A stretch of 64,000 nt of DNA from JBARKJ01 sp049801375 (lineage in GTDB: Bacteria > Nitrospirota > JACRHJ01), in assembly GCA_049801375.1 (NCBI GenBank), contig JBARKJ010000073.1, positions 35,444 to 99,443 of the forward strand, in the 5' to 3' direction. A program made the translations under genes and the position numbers. The notes under the pieces were generated by a model. The model saw only the letters and a program-made list of their open reading frames with translations. It had not been told where the DNA came from and did not search any database. Positions 49,108 to 58,780 of this stretch are shown in pieces. Positions within the stretch are counted from its first letter, which is position 1. Each line of letters starts with the position of its first letter.

Positions 49108-49555
49108 TGGCGTTTTTACCTGTTTTCAGGATGCTGAGCGCGGCGCGGATGCCCAGCATGTAGCCGCTTATTCCGAAACCCGATATCACCCCCACCGCGA
49201 CTTCCGATATATAAGATTTATGCCTGAAATCTTCCCGTTTGTAAATGTTTGAAATATGGACTTCCACCGTTGGGATGCCGATTGAGGCTATGGCGTCCCT
49301 TATAGCGATACTCGTGTGGGTGTATGCCCCGGGGTTTATTATTATGGCCTCGAAATTTCCGTCGGCCTTCTGGATAATATCGACTATCTCGCCCTCATGG
49401 TTTGACTGGGCTATCCCTAACTCCACACCCGCTTTCAAAGCGGCCTTCCTGAGCATATTATTCAGTTCATCAAAAGTTACGCGCCCGTAAGTATCAGGCT
49501 CTCTCTTGCCGAGCAGGTTCAGGTTGGGCCCGTGGATAACTATGATTTTTTTCAT
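49100..49555 (-). CDS. aroQ: 3-dehydroquinate dehydratase, type II
   Basis: Third step of the shikimate pathway. The dodecameric type II enzyme is recognised from IHGPNLNLLGKREPDTYG with the catalytic Tyr, INPGAYTHTSIAIRDA and VEVHISNIYKREDFRHKSY. The 151-residue length is standard. It overlaps pepP by eight bases and follows the roadblock gene after 14 bp. Confidence 0.96.
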   Translation of the reverse strand: MKKIIVIHGPNLNLLGKREPDTYGRVTFDELNNMLRKAALKAGVELGIAQSNHEGEIVDIIQKADGNFEAIIINPGAYTHTSIAIRDAIASIGIPTVEVHISNIYKREDFRHKSYISEVAVGVISGFGISGYMLGIRAALSILKTGKNANG

Positions 49556-49569
49556 GGAACCGGTCTCCG

Positions 49570-49926
49570 TTAGAATTCTTTTATAAGTTTGTTAGCGGCA
49601 ATCCTAAGCAGAAACCGGCCCTTGCCCAGGTTTGATTCCGGAGAGAGCAGCAGGGCTATGAAATAGTCGTCGTTAATCTTCCGCATGACAAGCCACGCCC
49701 TTTCGGCGGCGATGGAAATTTCTTCCGTCCGGCCTATCTGAAGGGAGCGCGACGCGGCCTGGGCCCCTTTCAGAAGGTTCCCATATTCCGCCCCCACGGA
49801 CTGCATGTCCACCCCCGGTTCGGCGGCAAGCTCTTCCACTATGATTCCGTCCATCCCGACGACTGCGGCGCCCTTAGACCCCGGTACGCCTTCCGTCAGC
49901 TCTTTGAGGACTTCCGAAAAGCTCAT
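49570..49926 (-). CDS. Roadblock/LC7 domain protein
   Basis: 118-residue protein with the roadblock/LC7 alpha-beta fold: an N-terminal helix (SEVLKELTEGVPG), the strand pair GAAVVGMDGIIVEELAAE, and a C-terminal helix. MglB, the GTPase-activating partner of MglA, belongs to this family, but no MglA-type GTPase is visible. Stand-alone members next to TPR genes are common in Desulfobacterota-like genomes and have no defined role. The start overlaps the TPR gene stop by four bases (ATGA). Confidence 0.87.
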   Translation of the reverse strand: MSFSEVLKELTEGVPGSKGAAVVGMDGIIVEELAAEPGVDMQSVGAEYGNLLKGAQAASRSLQIGRTEEISIAAERAWLVMRKINDDYFIALLLSPESNLGKGRFLLRIAANKLIKEF

Positions 49927-51365
49927 TTTCCGGCCTTTCTCCTGATTGTTTCAAGGAATCCTTCCAGCCTCTCCACTGCTTCCAGATTTTTCGATCTGAC
50001 CTGGGGCCTAGGCAGTTCCACTCTCTCATCCGTCCTCTTTCCCGGCTCGCCGTAAAATTCCCATGAGTCCATAGCGTCGGCTTCCGGGGATTCGTCCTCC
50101 CAGGGGGGCAGGATTTCACCAACCAGATCGGCGTCCAGGACCTCTTGGGCTTCTTCCTGTTGACTCTTCTTCCCGATATTCGCCAGAAGGTAGAGGTCTT
50201 CGAGCTTCTGCTTGAGGCTCATGTCGGAAGGGGACTCGACGATGAGGTTTTTATAGATGTTTATGGCCCTGTCGTAGAACCCCTGGGCGACATATAACTC
50301 CGCCAGGGTCTCCGTCTCGAACACTTCCTTACGCCCGGTCTCCGGCGGCGGCGACTGTTCCGGAGCAGGCGGCGGAGCCTGCACATTCGGGGCCTGATAC
50401 ACAAACCCGTCAAGCTCGAAGGATGTGACGTCGTCGGTTATCTCGTATACCCCAGCCGGATTTTCATGGCGCTCGTCTTCGGCGGGCTCCCCTTTATATG
50501 CTGAAAATATATCCTCGACGTCTGTCCGGGTGGCTTCTATCGAATATTCCGGTATCTGCCCCTCCGCATCGTCTGCCATTACGGTTTTCGGAGTTGCTTC
50601 GGTTTCTATTTCTTCCGGCTCTTCCGGCTCCGGCAGAGCGTCCATCTCAGGTAAAAGATAAGGCTCAGGTATTGCCTCGAATTGAGAAAATACATCAGGC
50701 GCGGCATGGAGATCTTTGATGTCTACCGTCGGGAATTCCGGCTCAGGCTCCGGAATCTCGTCAGCTGCCGCGAACCGGTCCTCCGGGAGCGGAATGTCTA
50801 TTTCGGGCTCCGGCTCTTCCTCCGCCTGGCTTATTTCGGAAATATCGAACGTCGCAATTTCAAGCGGCTCCGGCTCGGCATCTTCCGCCTGTGCGCCGGT
50901 TGGTTCATCTTCGCCGGGTTCCTCTAAAACGGCAGCCCTCGGCGATTCCGCTTCCTTCAGCAGGGCCTTTGCCTCCTCGTCTTTGGGGTTCAGGAGTGTA
51001 ATCATCCTGAATGAGCGTGCAGCCTCAGTCATCATCCCCATGCCCAGATATATCTCGCCCAGTTTCCTGTGAGCGACCAGGTTGTCCGGGATTGCCTTTA
51101 CCACGGCCTCGAACAGCTCTTTGGCCTTACCGGTGTCCCCATTCTGCATATACGCCTTGCCAAGAAGCACTTTAGCGCTCATGTAGTAGGGATTGGCATT
51201 CAGGCCGTTCTCCAGCGTGGAAATAGCCTCCTCGGCCATTCCCGCCTTGAGGTACTCCTCGGCAAGCGGCATGAAGAGCTTGGACCCAGGGTCTTTGGCT
51301 AATTGAGCCGAGAGGCGCGCTATCTCCGGGGAAACGCCCCCTTCACTGTCTATGGGAGTGGCCAT
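49923..51365 (-). CDS. TPR-repeat protein, large
   Basis: 480-residue cytoplasmic protein without a signal peptide. Tetratricopeptide repeats lie near the N-terminus (about 12-145, with EYLKAGMAEEAISTLENGL). An extended acidic and proline-rich middle (about 150-345, rich in EPEPE) follows. One or two further TPR units lie near 348-400 (LAELYVAQGFYDRAINIYKN). The last residues form a short helix (RLEGFLETIRRKA). It presumably scaffolds a complex with the coupled roadblock protein. It is first in the long minus-strand run, directly after a strong promoter. Confidence 0.85.
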   Translation of the reverse strand: MATPIDSEGGVSPEIARLSAQLAKDPGSKLFMPLAEEYLKAGMAEEAISTLENGLNANPYYMSAKVLLGKAYMQNGDTGKAKELFEAVVKAIPDNLVAHRKLGEIYLGMGMMTEAARSFRMITLLNPKDEEAKALLKEAESPRAAVLEEPGEDEPTGAQAEDAEPEPLEIATFDISEISQAEEEPEPEIDIPLPEDRFAAADEIPEPEPEFPTVDIKDLHAAPDVFSQFEAIPEPYLLPEMDALPEPEEPEEIETEATPKTVMADDAEGQIPEYSIEATRTDVEDIFSAYKGEPAEDERHENPAGVYEITDDVTSFELDGFVYQAPNVQAPPPAPEQSPPPETGRKEVFETETLAELYVAQGFYDRAINIYKNLIVESPSDMSLKQKLEDLYLLANIGKKSQQEEAQEVLDADLVGEILPPWEDESPEADAMDSWEFYGEPGKRTDERVELPRPQVRSKNLEAVERLEGFLETIRRKAGK

Positions 51366-51400
51366 AAGTGCAAATCCTCAATAAATTCCAAAACTTCCCT

Positions 51401-51428
51401 ATTTTAGCAGAGGCGGATTCAATGTCAA
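51401..51428 (-). promoter_or_regulatory. Sigma70-type promoter for the TPR-roadblock-aroQ-efp-acc run
   Basis: On the minus strand TTGACA (complement of 51423-51428), a 16-bp spacer and TAAAAT (complement of 51401-51406) lie about 35 bases upstream of the TPR gene. Confidence 0.6.
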
Positions 51429-51442
51429 GAAAAAGTTTTTCC

Positions 51443-51471
51443 TTGATAAAAGCCAACTTGGGTGGTAAATT
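51443..51471 (+). promoter_or_regulatory. Possible promoter for the NtrC-type regulator gene
   Basis: TTGATA (51443-51448), a 17-bp spacer and TAAATT (51466-51471) precede the regulator gene, diverging from the promoter at 51401-51428. The -10 element is only fair; a TATAAT-like stretch further downstream is badly spaced. Confidence 0.4.
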
Positions 51472-51502
51472 CTTATAATTGAACGTTTTTTACGAGGTCA
51501 TA

Positions 51503-52870
51503 ATGCGAGAAACTATCCTTTTAGTCGATGACGAACAAAATACCCGAGAGGCGCTTTCTATAGCGCTCGGACGGGAGGGTTATAACATAATCCCGGCTTC
51601 CAGCGGCGGGGAGGGCATGAAGCTCCTCGAAAAAGAGACGGTAGACTTAATAATTACCGACCTGATGATGCCGGGCGTATCCGGGATGGACCTCCTGGAT
51701 TTCGCCAGGAAGCACCGTCCGGAAGTCATGGTCATTATGATAACCGGTCACGCCTCCGTCGAGACGGCCATCACGGCCATGAAAAACGGGGCGTTCGATT
51801 ACATTACTAAACCGATAAAGCTTGACGAGGTGAAGATAGTCATCCATCAGGCGGCGGACAAGCGGAACCTGCTGCTGGAGAACATCTCCTTGAAAAAGGA
51901 GCTGAAGGGGAAATACACCTTCGATAACATAATCGGGACCAGCAGACCGATGCAGGACATATTTTCCATCATGGAGCGGGTGGTCAATTCCGACAGCACC
52001 GTCCTGATCACCGGCGACTCCGGCACCGGAAAAGAACTCGTAGCCAAGGCGCTACACTATAACGGGCCCCGGAAAGAGAACCCTTTTGTCGCAATCAACT
52101 GCGCCGCCATCCCGAGCGAGCTTCTGGAATCTGAGCTTTTCGGCCATGTCAAAGGCTCCTTCACCGGCGCCGTCGCCAATAAGCCGGGAAAGTTCGAGCA
52201 GGCCAATACCGGGACGATGTTCCTGGACGAGATAGGTTCGATGACGATGGCCCTTCAGGGCAAGCTGCTCCGTGTGCTCCAGGAAAAAGAGATCGAGCGG
52301 GTCGGAGGGGCGAAACCGATGAAGATAGACGTGCGCATAATTTCCGCTACGAACACCGACCTGGAAAAGGCGGTCAGAAAGGGCCTGTTCCGTGACGACC
52401 TTTTCTACCGGCTGAACGTCATACCCATCCACCTGCCTTCCCTTAAGGACCGTGCGGAGGATATCCCGATGCTGGCCGCTCACTTCATAGGGAAGTACAA
52501 CGAAAAACTGAAGAAGGGCATAAAAGGGTTGGCAAGCGGCGTGATGGATTATCTCGTTGCGTACGAATGGCCCGGGAATATCCGGGAACTGGAAAACGTT
52601 ATCGAACGGGCGGTCACGCTTACGGATGGCGAATATATACAGGAAAGCGCCTTGCCGCAGTCCATACTGGGGGTTGCCGGTCAAGAGTTTTACAGCGTGC
52701 CACAGATTCCGGACAGGGGGACGGACCTTGAGAAAGAACTGGAAGGTTTTGAGGCCGCGATGATACGGATGGCCCTAAAAAAAACCGGCGGCATAAAAAC
52801 AAAGGCCGCCGAGCTATTAAATTTGAAGCGCACCACTCTGATAGAGAAGATGCGCCGACTCAACCTCTGA
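51503..52870 (+). CDS. Sigma54-dependent response regulator (NtrC family)
   Basis: 455-residue activator with three domains. The receiver has Asp53 as phosphoacceptor in LIITDLMMPG, plus ITGHAS and a conserved Lys in YITKPI. The AAA+ domain has Walker A near 170 (GDSGTGKELVAKAL) and the sigma54-contact loop GSFTGA near 217. A Fis-type helix-turn-helix sits at the C-terminus (KTKAAELLNLKRTTLIEKM). The ATG at 51503 is chosen because GAGGT lies five bases upstream; a TTG eight codons earlier is less likely. No histidine kinase lies beside it, so its signal is unknown. Confidence 0.93.
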   Translation: MRETILLVDDEQNTREALSIALGREGYNIIPASSGGEGMKLLEKETVDLIITDLMMPGVSGMDLLDFARKHRPEVMVIMITGHASVETAITAMKNGAFDYITKPIKLDEVKIVIHQAADKRNLLLENISLKKELKGKYTFDNIIGTSRPMQDIFSIMERVVNSDSTVLITGDSGTGKELVAKALHYNGPRKENPFVAINCAAIPSELLESELFGHVKGSFTGAVANKPGKFEQANTGTMFLDEIGSMTMALQGKLLRVLQEKEIERVGGAKPMKIDVRIISATNTDLEKAVRKGLFRDDLFYRLNVIPIHLPSLKDRAEDIPMLAAHFIGKYNEKLKKGIKGLASGVMDYLVAYEWPGNIRELENVIERAVTLTDGEYIQESALPQSILGVAGQEFYSVPQIPDRGTDLEKELEGFEAAMIRMALKKTGGIKTKAAELLNLKRTTLIEKMRRLNL

Positions 52871-53082
52871 CTTTAGAAAAGAATTCCTTCCCAGGCCCTC
52901 TGCAAGCTCACCAGAAAGTAAATAACTATCGCGCACGCAAAGAAGTGTTTCCCGCATCCGATGTCAGTTCCCATACCCGCCTCCATCTGAGCTATTAATT
53001 ATATATAATATAGCACATAAATATTAAAAGCTAATTAAGGGCGGGTTAAATGACTTTAAGGAAAAAATTATTATATATAAAT

Positions 53083-53112
53083 AATAAAAGGCGTCTTTCG
53101 ACGCCTTTTATT
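53083..53112. terminator. Bidirectional rho-independent terminator between the NtrC regulator and ahcY
   Basis: A perfect 13-bp stem (53083-53095 with 53100-53112) around a four-base loop has A/T-rich outer ends, giving a U-run on either strand. The 262-bp gap 52871-53132 is otherwise AT-rich with no gene seen. Confidence 0.8.
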
Positions 53113-53132
53113 TTAGTTCATGTCCGGCTTTT

Positions 53133-54388
<1,256 letters not shown>

Positions 54389-54389
<1 letters not shown>

Positions 54390-55540
54390 TATATGCCTGC
54401 CTCCTTCTTAAGAGATTTTGCCACGTCCGTCTTCTCCCAGGTGAAACCGGGCTCATTCCTCCCGAAATGCCCATACGCCGCAGTCTGCTTGAATATGGGC
54501 TTCCGGAGGTCGAGCGACTTTATTATCCCGTTGGGGGTCATGTCGAAATGGTTCCTTACAAGCTGGACGATTTTCTCCTGCGGAATCTTCCCGGTCTTGT
54601 AAGTATCGACAAGTATGGATACAGGCTCGGCTACGCCGATGGCGTATGCGAGCTGCACCTCGCAGCGCTCGCATATACCGGCGGCGACAAGGTTCTTCGC
54701 CACGTAGCGCGCCATGTATGATGCGGAGCGGTCGACCTTGGACGGGTCCTTGCCGGAGAAAGCGCCGCCGCCGTGGCTTCCGACTCCGCCGTAACTGTCC
54801 ACGATTATCTTGCGCCCGGTGAGCCCGGTGTCGCCCTGCGGACCGCCGATGACGAACCTGCCCGTTGGATTGATATGATAAATGATATCTTCCTGGTCAA
54901 GAAGTTCCTTCGGGATCACGGGTTTTATGACCCTCTCCACAATGTCCTCGCGGAGCTCTTTCAGAGTTATATCCGGGCTGTGCTGGGTGGATATGACAAC
55001 CGTCCTCACCTTGTACGGTTTCCTGTCCCGGTACTCAACCGTTACCTGCGATTTACCATCCGGCCGCAGGTACGTAAGCACGTCGTTTTTACGCACCTCG
55101 GCGAGCTTCCGGGTCAGTTTGTGGGCGAGCATTATCGGAAGCGGCATCAGCTCCGCCGTTTCGTCGCACGCAAAGCCGAACATCAGCCCCTGGTCCCCCG
55201 CGCCGCCCGTGTCCACGCCCATCGCGATGTCCGGGGACTGCCTGTCTATGGAGCTTAGTATGGCGCAGGTCTCGTAGTCGAAGCCGTATTTTGCGCGGGT
55301 GTATCCGATGTCTTTTATGGTGTTCCTGACTATTTCGGGTATATGGACATAGGTACTGGTCGTTATCTCGCCGGCGATCATGGCCATGCCGGTGGTGACC
55401 AATGTCTCGCAGGCTACCCTCGCGTCCGGGTCGTCCTTAATTATTGCGTCCAAAATAGCGTCGGAAACCTGGTCGGCTATTTTGTCAGGATGGCCCTCGG
55501 TGACAGACTCTGAGGTGAAGAGGTAATTTATTCTGCTCAT
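54389..55540 (-). CDS. metK: S-adenosylmethionine synthetase
   Basis: Makes SAM from methionine and ATP. The 383-residue enzyme shows SESVTEGHPDKIADQVSDAI, GAGDQGLMFGFACDE and the P-loop-like GGGAFSGKDPSKVDRSASYM. Spacing and length are normal. Its stop shares one base with the ahcY start. It follows coaBC by 21 bp, too short a gap for a SAM riboswitch. Confidence 0.97.
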
Positions 55541-55561
55541 CTTTTGAAATCTCCCTTTCGC

Positions 55562-56770
55562 TTAATTTACTTTCAGCAGCGGCAGATCGGCCGCGCAGTC
55601 AAGAAGCCTGCCAGCGGCCTCCTCTTTTGAGACGAGCCCCGTATCCATGGCAAGCCCGTTTTTATCGTATATATAAAGCCTGTTCTCCAGGCTCCCAAAG
55701 CCGGTGTCTTTTCCGACAAGGTTAGCCGCGACGAGATCGGCGTTCTTCTCTTTTAGTTTCTTGAGCGCGTTTGGTCCGACGTCCTCGGTCTCCGCGGCAA
55801 AACCGATTATTACCTGCCCCTTTTTCTTCGTCTTTCCAAAGGCGCTTAATATATCAGGAGTCCGTATAAGTTTCAAAGAATAATTTTCCCGGCCACCTTT
55901 TTTTAGTTTGGCGGGGGAATATTCAGCAGGGGCGAAATCGGATACCGCGGCGGCCATGACGGCCATATCCGCTCCCCTGAAAGCGCTGAGCGAAGCCTTC
56001 TCCATCTCCCTGGCCGAGCGGACCGGCATCGCTTTGACCCCCGAAGGCGGCGTGAGCGCGGTAGGTCCGTAAATCAAAGTCACTTCGGCTCCACGGGCCA
56101 GGGCCTCTTTCGCAACCGCGAAACCCATCCTGCCGGTGGAGCGGTTCCCGATGAACCTCACAGGGTCCAGGTCCTCATATGTCGGGCCGGCGGTTACCAG
56201 GACTTTTCTGCCGGAGAGCGTCTTCTCCCTGAATAACGAAAGCGCCGCATGCAGGATGTCGGAGGCCTCGCTCATCCTGCCCCAGCCGAACTCGTTGCAC
56301 GCCATCGGGCCCTTGTCCGGCCCGGCAAACAATACGCCCCTGTCCTTCAAGGTTTTCAGGTTATTCTGGAGCGCGGGGCTGTCAAACATCCGGCAGTTCA
56401 TCGCGGGGGCGAACAGCACCGGGCATTTTGCGGCCATGAGCATAGTGGACAGCAGGTCATCGGCAATCCCGTTTGCGGCTTTTCCGATAATATTCGCGGT
56501 TGCTGGTGCGACGATGAACGCGTTCGCCCTGGCGGTTAAGTCGATATGAGGCATGGGGCTCCGGGACTCGAAAAGGTCCGTCCCAACTTCTCTGCCGGAA
56601 AGCGCGGCAAACGTGAGCGGCGAGACGAACTCGCGGGCGGCCTGGGTCATCACTACGCTCACGGACGCCCCCTTTTCGCGGAGACCCCGGACGAGCTCGC
56701 AGGACTTATAAGCCGCGATGCCGCCGGTAACCCCTAAAATTATCTCTTTACCGTCCAGCGGCTGACCCAT
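55562..56770 (-). CDS. coaBC: Bifunctional phosphopantothenoylcysteine decarboxylase / phosphopantothenate-cysteine ligase
   Basis: Two consecutive steps of coenzyme A synthesis in one 402-residue protein. The N-terminal flavoprotein CoaC (about 1-190) has GVTGGIAAYKSCELVRG, PHIDLTARANAFIVAPATAN with the active-site His, and PAMNCRMFDSPALQ. The C-terminal CoaB (about 190-402) has LVTAGPTYEDLDPVRFIGNR and KNADLVAANLVGKDTG. It follows rpoZ by six bases and precedes metK. Confidence 0.96.
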   Translation of the reverse strand: MGQPLDGKEIILGVTGGIAAYKSCELVRGLREKGASVSVVMTQAAREFVSPLTFAALSGREVGTDLFESRSPMPHIDLTARANAFIVAPATANIIGKAANGIADDLLSTMLMAAKCPVLFAPAMNCRMFDSPALQNNLKTLKDRGVLFAGPDKGPMACNEFGWGRMSEASDILHAALSLFREKTLSGRKVLVTAGPTYEDLDPVRFIGNRSTGRMGFAVAKEALARGAEVTLIYGPTALTPPSGVKAMPVRSAREMEKASLSAFRGADMAVMAAAVSDFAPAEYSPAKLKKGGRENYSLKLIRTPDILSAFGKTKKKGQVIIGFAAETEDVGPNALKKLKEKNADLVAANLVGKDTGFGSLENRLYIYDKNGLAMDTGLVSKEEAAGRLLDCAADLPLLKVN

Positions 56771-56776
56771 CGGCAG

Positions 56777-57205
56777 TTATTCCTCGGAGCCTTCTTCCTG
56801 GGACTCTTCCTCATCTTCGGGAATGATATCTTCTTCAAGGTCGGCGCCTACAGACTCCGCTTCGGACAGAACCGCCGTCTCCGCCTTGTACGCCTCTTTT
56901 ATCTCTTCCATCTTCTCCAACGACGCGGCGGCGGCCTCTTCCATGCTATCCTTGGCGATCCTCTCGCGCCTCATCCGGTATTCATATTCCCTGGCCCTCT
57001 TGGCATCCTCGCCGGTCAGGTACTTCAGCTTGCCTTCTATAGCTTCTTCCAGGGCGAGGCTGATGTTCTTCACATATTTTTTCTTGACCAGCGCCGGAGA
57101 GCCTTCCGTGAGTTGTCTCCCCCTCTGGGCGACGACAAGCACCAGCCGGAACCGGCTGTCGAAAAGGTCGTTACCGTACTCTATCGGCAGTTTTATAATG
57201 TCCAA
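56777..57205 (-). CDS. rpoZ: DNA-directed RNA polymerase omega subunit with long acidic tail
   Basis: Small polymerase subunit that binds the beta' C-terminus. The core about 1-75 has NDLFDSRFRLVLVVAQRGRQL and KNISLALEEAIEGKL. The protein then runs on to 142 residues, where about 60-90 is usual, with a charged helical region (REYEYRMRRERIAKDSMEEA) and an acidic tail (EDIIPEDEEESQEEGSEE). The tail is probably disordered. The gmk-rpoZ-coaBC order is widespread in bacteria. The link to ppGpp sensing seen in E. coli cannot be judged here. Confidence 0.92.
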   Translation of the reverse strand: MDIIKLPIEYGNDLFDSRFRLVLVVAQRGRQLTEGSPALVKKKYVKNISLALEEAIEGKLKYLTGEDAKRAREYEYRMRRERIAKDSMEEAAAASLEKMEEIKEAYKAETAVLSEAESVGADLEEDIIPEDEEESQEEGSEE

Positions 57206-57229
57206 TTCATTTCCTCCCGTTATCGTTAC

Positions 57230-57844
57230 TTAGGCAAGCCCGAATTTTTTTCTAGTAGCGGCGGCATCCACGTTCGCCAGCCTGCACCTCTCCGCCAGGA
57301 TTACCGATTTCAGGGCCTCCAACGCCTTTCCCAGGTTATCGTTAGTAATTATATAGTCGTACCGGTCGAAGCTGTCCAGCTCCTCCACCGCCCGTTTGAG
57401 CCTTCTGGCTATCTCCGCCTCGTTGTCCGAGTCCCTTCCCCGGAGCCGCCTTTCCAGCTCTTCCATAGACGGCGGCAGTATAAAGATAAAAACACCCTCG
57501 ACCCCGGACTGTCTTATCTGCATCGCGCCCTGGGTGTCAATGTCTAAGATTACGTCTTTCCCCTGGCCGAATATCCGGTCCAGTTCCTTCTTCGATGTCC
57601 CATAGAGATGGCCGTGCACCGTGGCGTATTCCACGAAACCGCCCTCTTCGGCCAGCTTCTTGAATTCCGTTTCGGATACGAAATAATAATGCTCCCCCTC
57701 TTTTTCGGTGGGCCTGGCTGACCTCGTGGTATGTGAGATCGCATGTGATATATCCGGGAGAAACCCGGCAAGCTCCTTGCAGAGAGTAGTTTTGCCAGCA
57801 CCGGACGGTGCCGAAACTATAAACAGTAGCCCTTTGCTACTCAA
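57230..57844 (-). CDS. gmk: Guanylate kinase
   Basis: Phosphorylates GMP to GDP. The P-loop SAPSGAGKTTLCKEL and the GMP-binding segment SHTTRSARPTEKEGEHYYFV are intact in a 204-residue protein. Translation likely starts at the TTG at 57844, overlapping the yicC stop by eight bases. rpoZ follows after 24 bp. Confidence 0.96.
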   Translation of the reverse strand: MSSKGLLFIVSAPSGAGKTTLCKELAGFLPDISHAISHTTRSARPTEKEGEHYYFVSETEFKKLAEEGGFVEYATVHGHLYGTSKKELDRIFGQGKDVILDIDTQGAMQIRQSGVEGVFIFILPPSMEELERRLRGRDSDNEAEIARRLKRAVEELDSFDRYDYIITNDNLGKALEALKSVILAERCRLANVDAAATRKKFGLA

Positions 57845-58703
57845 TGTTCTGCACCTGCTCGCGTATTTTCTCCATCTCTGATTTCATCTCTATTACGCGC
57901 TTCGCGATTTCAAAATCAGAGGACTTGCTCCCGACGGTGTTCAATTCCCGGTTTATCTCCTGAATGAGGAAGTCCATCTTCCTGCCTACCGGGCCGCCTT
58001 CGTCCAGCATCTTGTGCAGTTGGGCCAGATGGCTCCTGCCGCGGACGACCTCCTCGGTCACGTCGCACCTGTCCGCCATCAGCGCCGCTTCCTGTGCCAG
58101 CCGTTCCCCGTCCAGTTCGATTCCCTGGGCGAGTTTCTCCACTCTTTCCTTGAGCTTAGCCTGGTACTCCTTCACTACCTCCGGGGAGCGTTTCGCCACT
58201 TCGTCCAGACCAAGAGAGATCGTCAACGAGCGGTTCCGGATATCGGCGTCGAGATTTGCCCCCTCTTCCGACCGCATCCTTTCCAGAGCGTTCATCGCCT
58301 CTGAAAGAGCAGCTTCCAGCGCCGACCAGGCCGCCTCAAGGTCGCCCGTCTCTTCCTGGATTATAATTATATCTTTCAACGAGCCGACCATATCGAGGTC
58401 GATTTCGCCTGGCAAACCGAACTGTGATTTCAGCTCCGTCAGCAGTTCAATGTATTGTTTAGCCGCCTGCAGGTCCAGTTTTAGCGCCTTCGGCCCTTCT
58501 TCCGAACCGCCAGAGGTCACGAAAACGTCTATTCTGCCACGGGAGAAACGCTCTCCGATAGCTTTTTTAAGCCGCCCTTCCAGCGCTGAAAGGCTTTTCG
58601 GCAGTCTCGGAGCCACGTCCAGAAACTTATGGTTCACGGAGCGCATCTCGACGACGTAACCGCCGCCCTCGCCCTTGCCGAAGCCGGTCATGCTTTTTAT
58701 CAT
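57837..58703 (-). CDS. yicC: YicC/YloC family endoribonuclease
   Basis: Member of the YicC family, recently shown in E. coli to have endoribonuclease activity toward small RNAs such as RyhB. The 288-residue protein opens with MIKSMTGFGKG, the near-universal family start. It shows the C-terminal FDFE-like segment NTVGSKSSDFEIAKRVIEMK. The ATG at 58703 has GGAG six bases upstream; a longer frame upstream is not used. It is the first gene of the yicC-gmk-rpoZ-coaBC-metK-ahcY run and has a consensus promoter. Confidence 0.94.
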   Translation of the reverse strand: MIKSMTGFGKGEGGGYVVEMRSVNHKFLDVAPRLPKSLSALEGRLKKAIGERFSRGRIDVFVTSGGSEEGPKALKLDLQAAKQYIELLTELKSQFGLPGEIDLDMVGSLKDIIIIQEETGDLEAAWSALEAALSEAMNALERMRSEEGANLDADIRNRSLTISLGLDEVAKRSPEVVKEYQAKLKERVEKLAQGIELDGERLAQEAALMADRCDVTEEVVRGRSHLAQLHKMLDEGGPVGRKMDFLIQEINRELNTVGSKSSDFEIAKRVIEMKSEMEKIREQVQNIE

Positions 58704-58725
58704 GGATAACTCCCCGAAATTAGGA

Positions 58726-58754
58726 ATCATATTATAAAAAAATCCTTTTGTCAA
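58726..58754 (-). promoter_or_regulatory. Sigma70-type promoter for yicC-gmk-rpoZ-coaBC-metK-ahcY
   Basis: On the minus strand TTGACA (complement of 58749-58754), a 17-bp spacer and TATGAT (complement of 58726-58731) lie about 25 bases upstream of the yicC ATG. A TATAAT also overlaps the spacer but is too close to the -35. Confidence 0.65.
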
Positions 58755-58780
58755 CGAGGCTTTTATGTTATCTTCCGAAC

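Noticed and set aside
55541..55561. SAM or SAH riboswitch near metK and ahcY
   Set aside because: Only 21 bp separate coaBC and metK, and metK and ahcY overlap, so there is no room.
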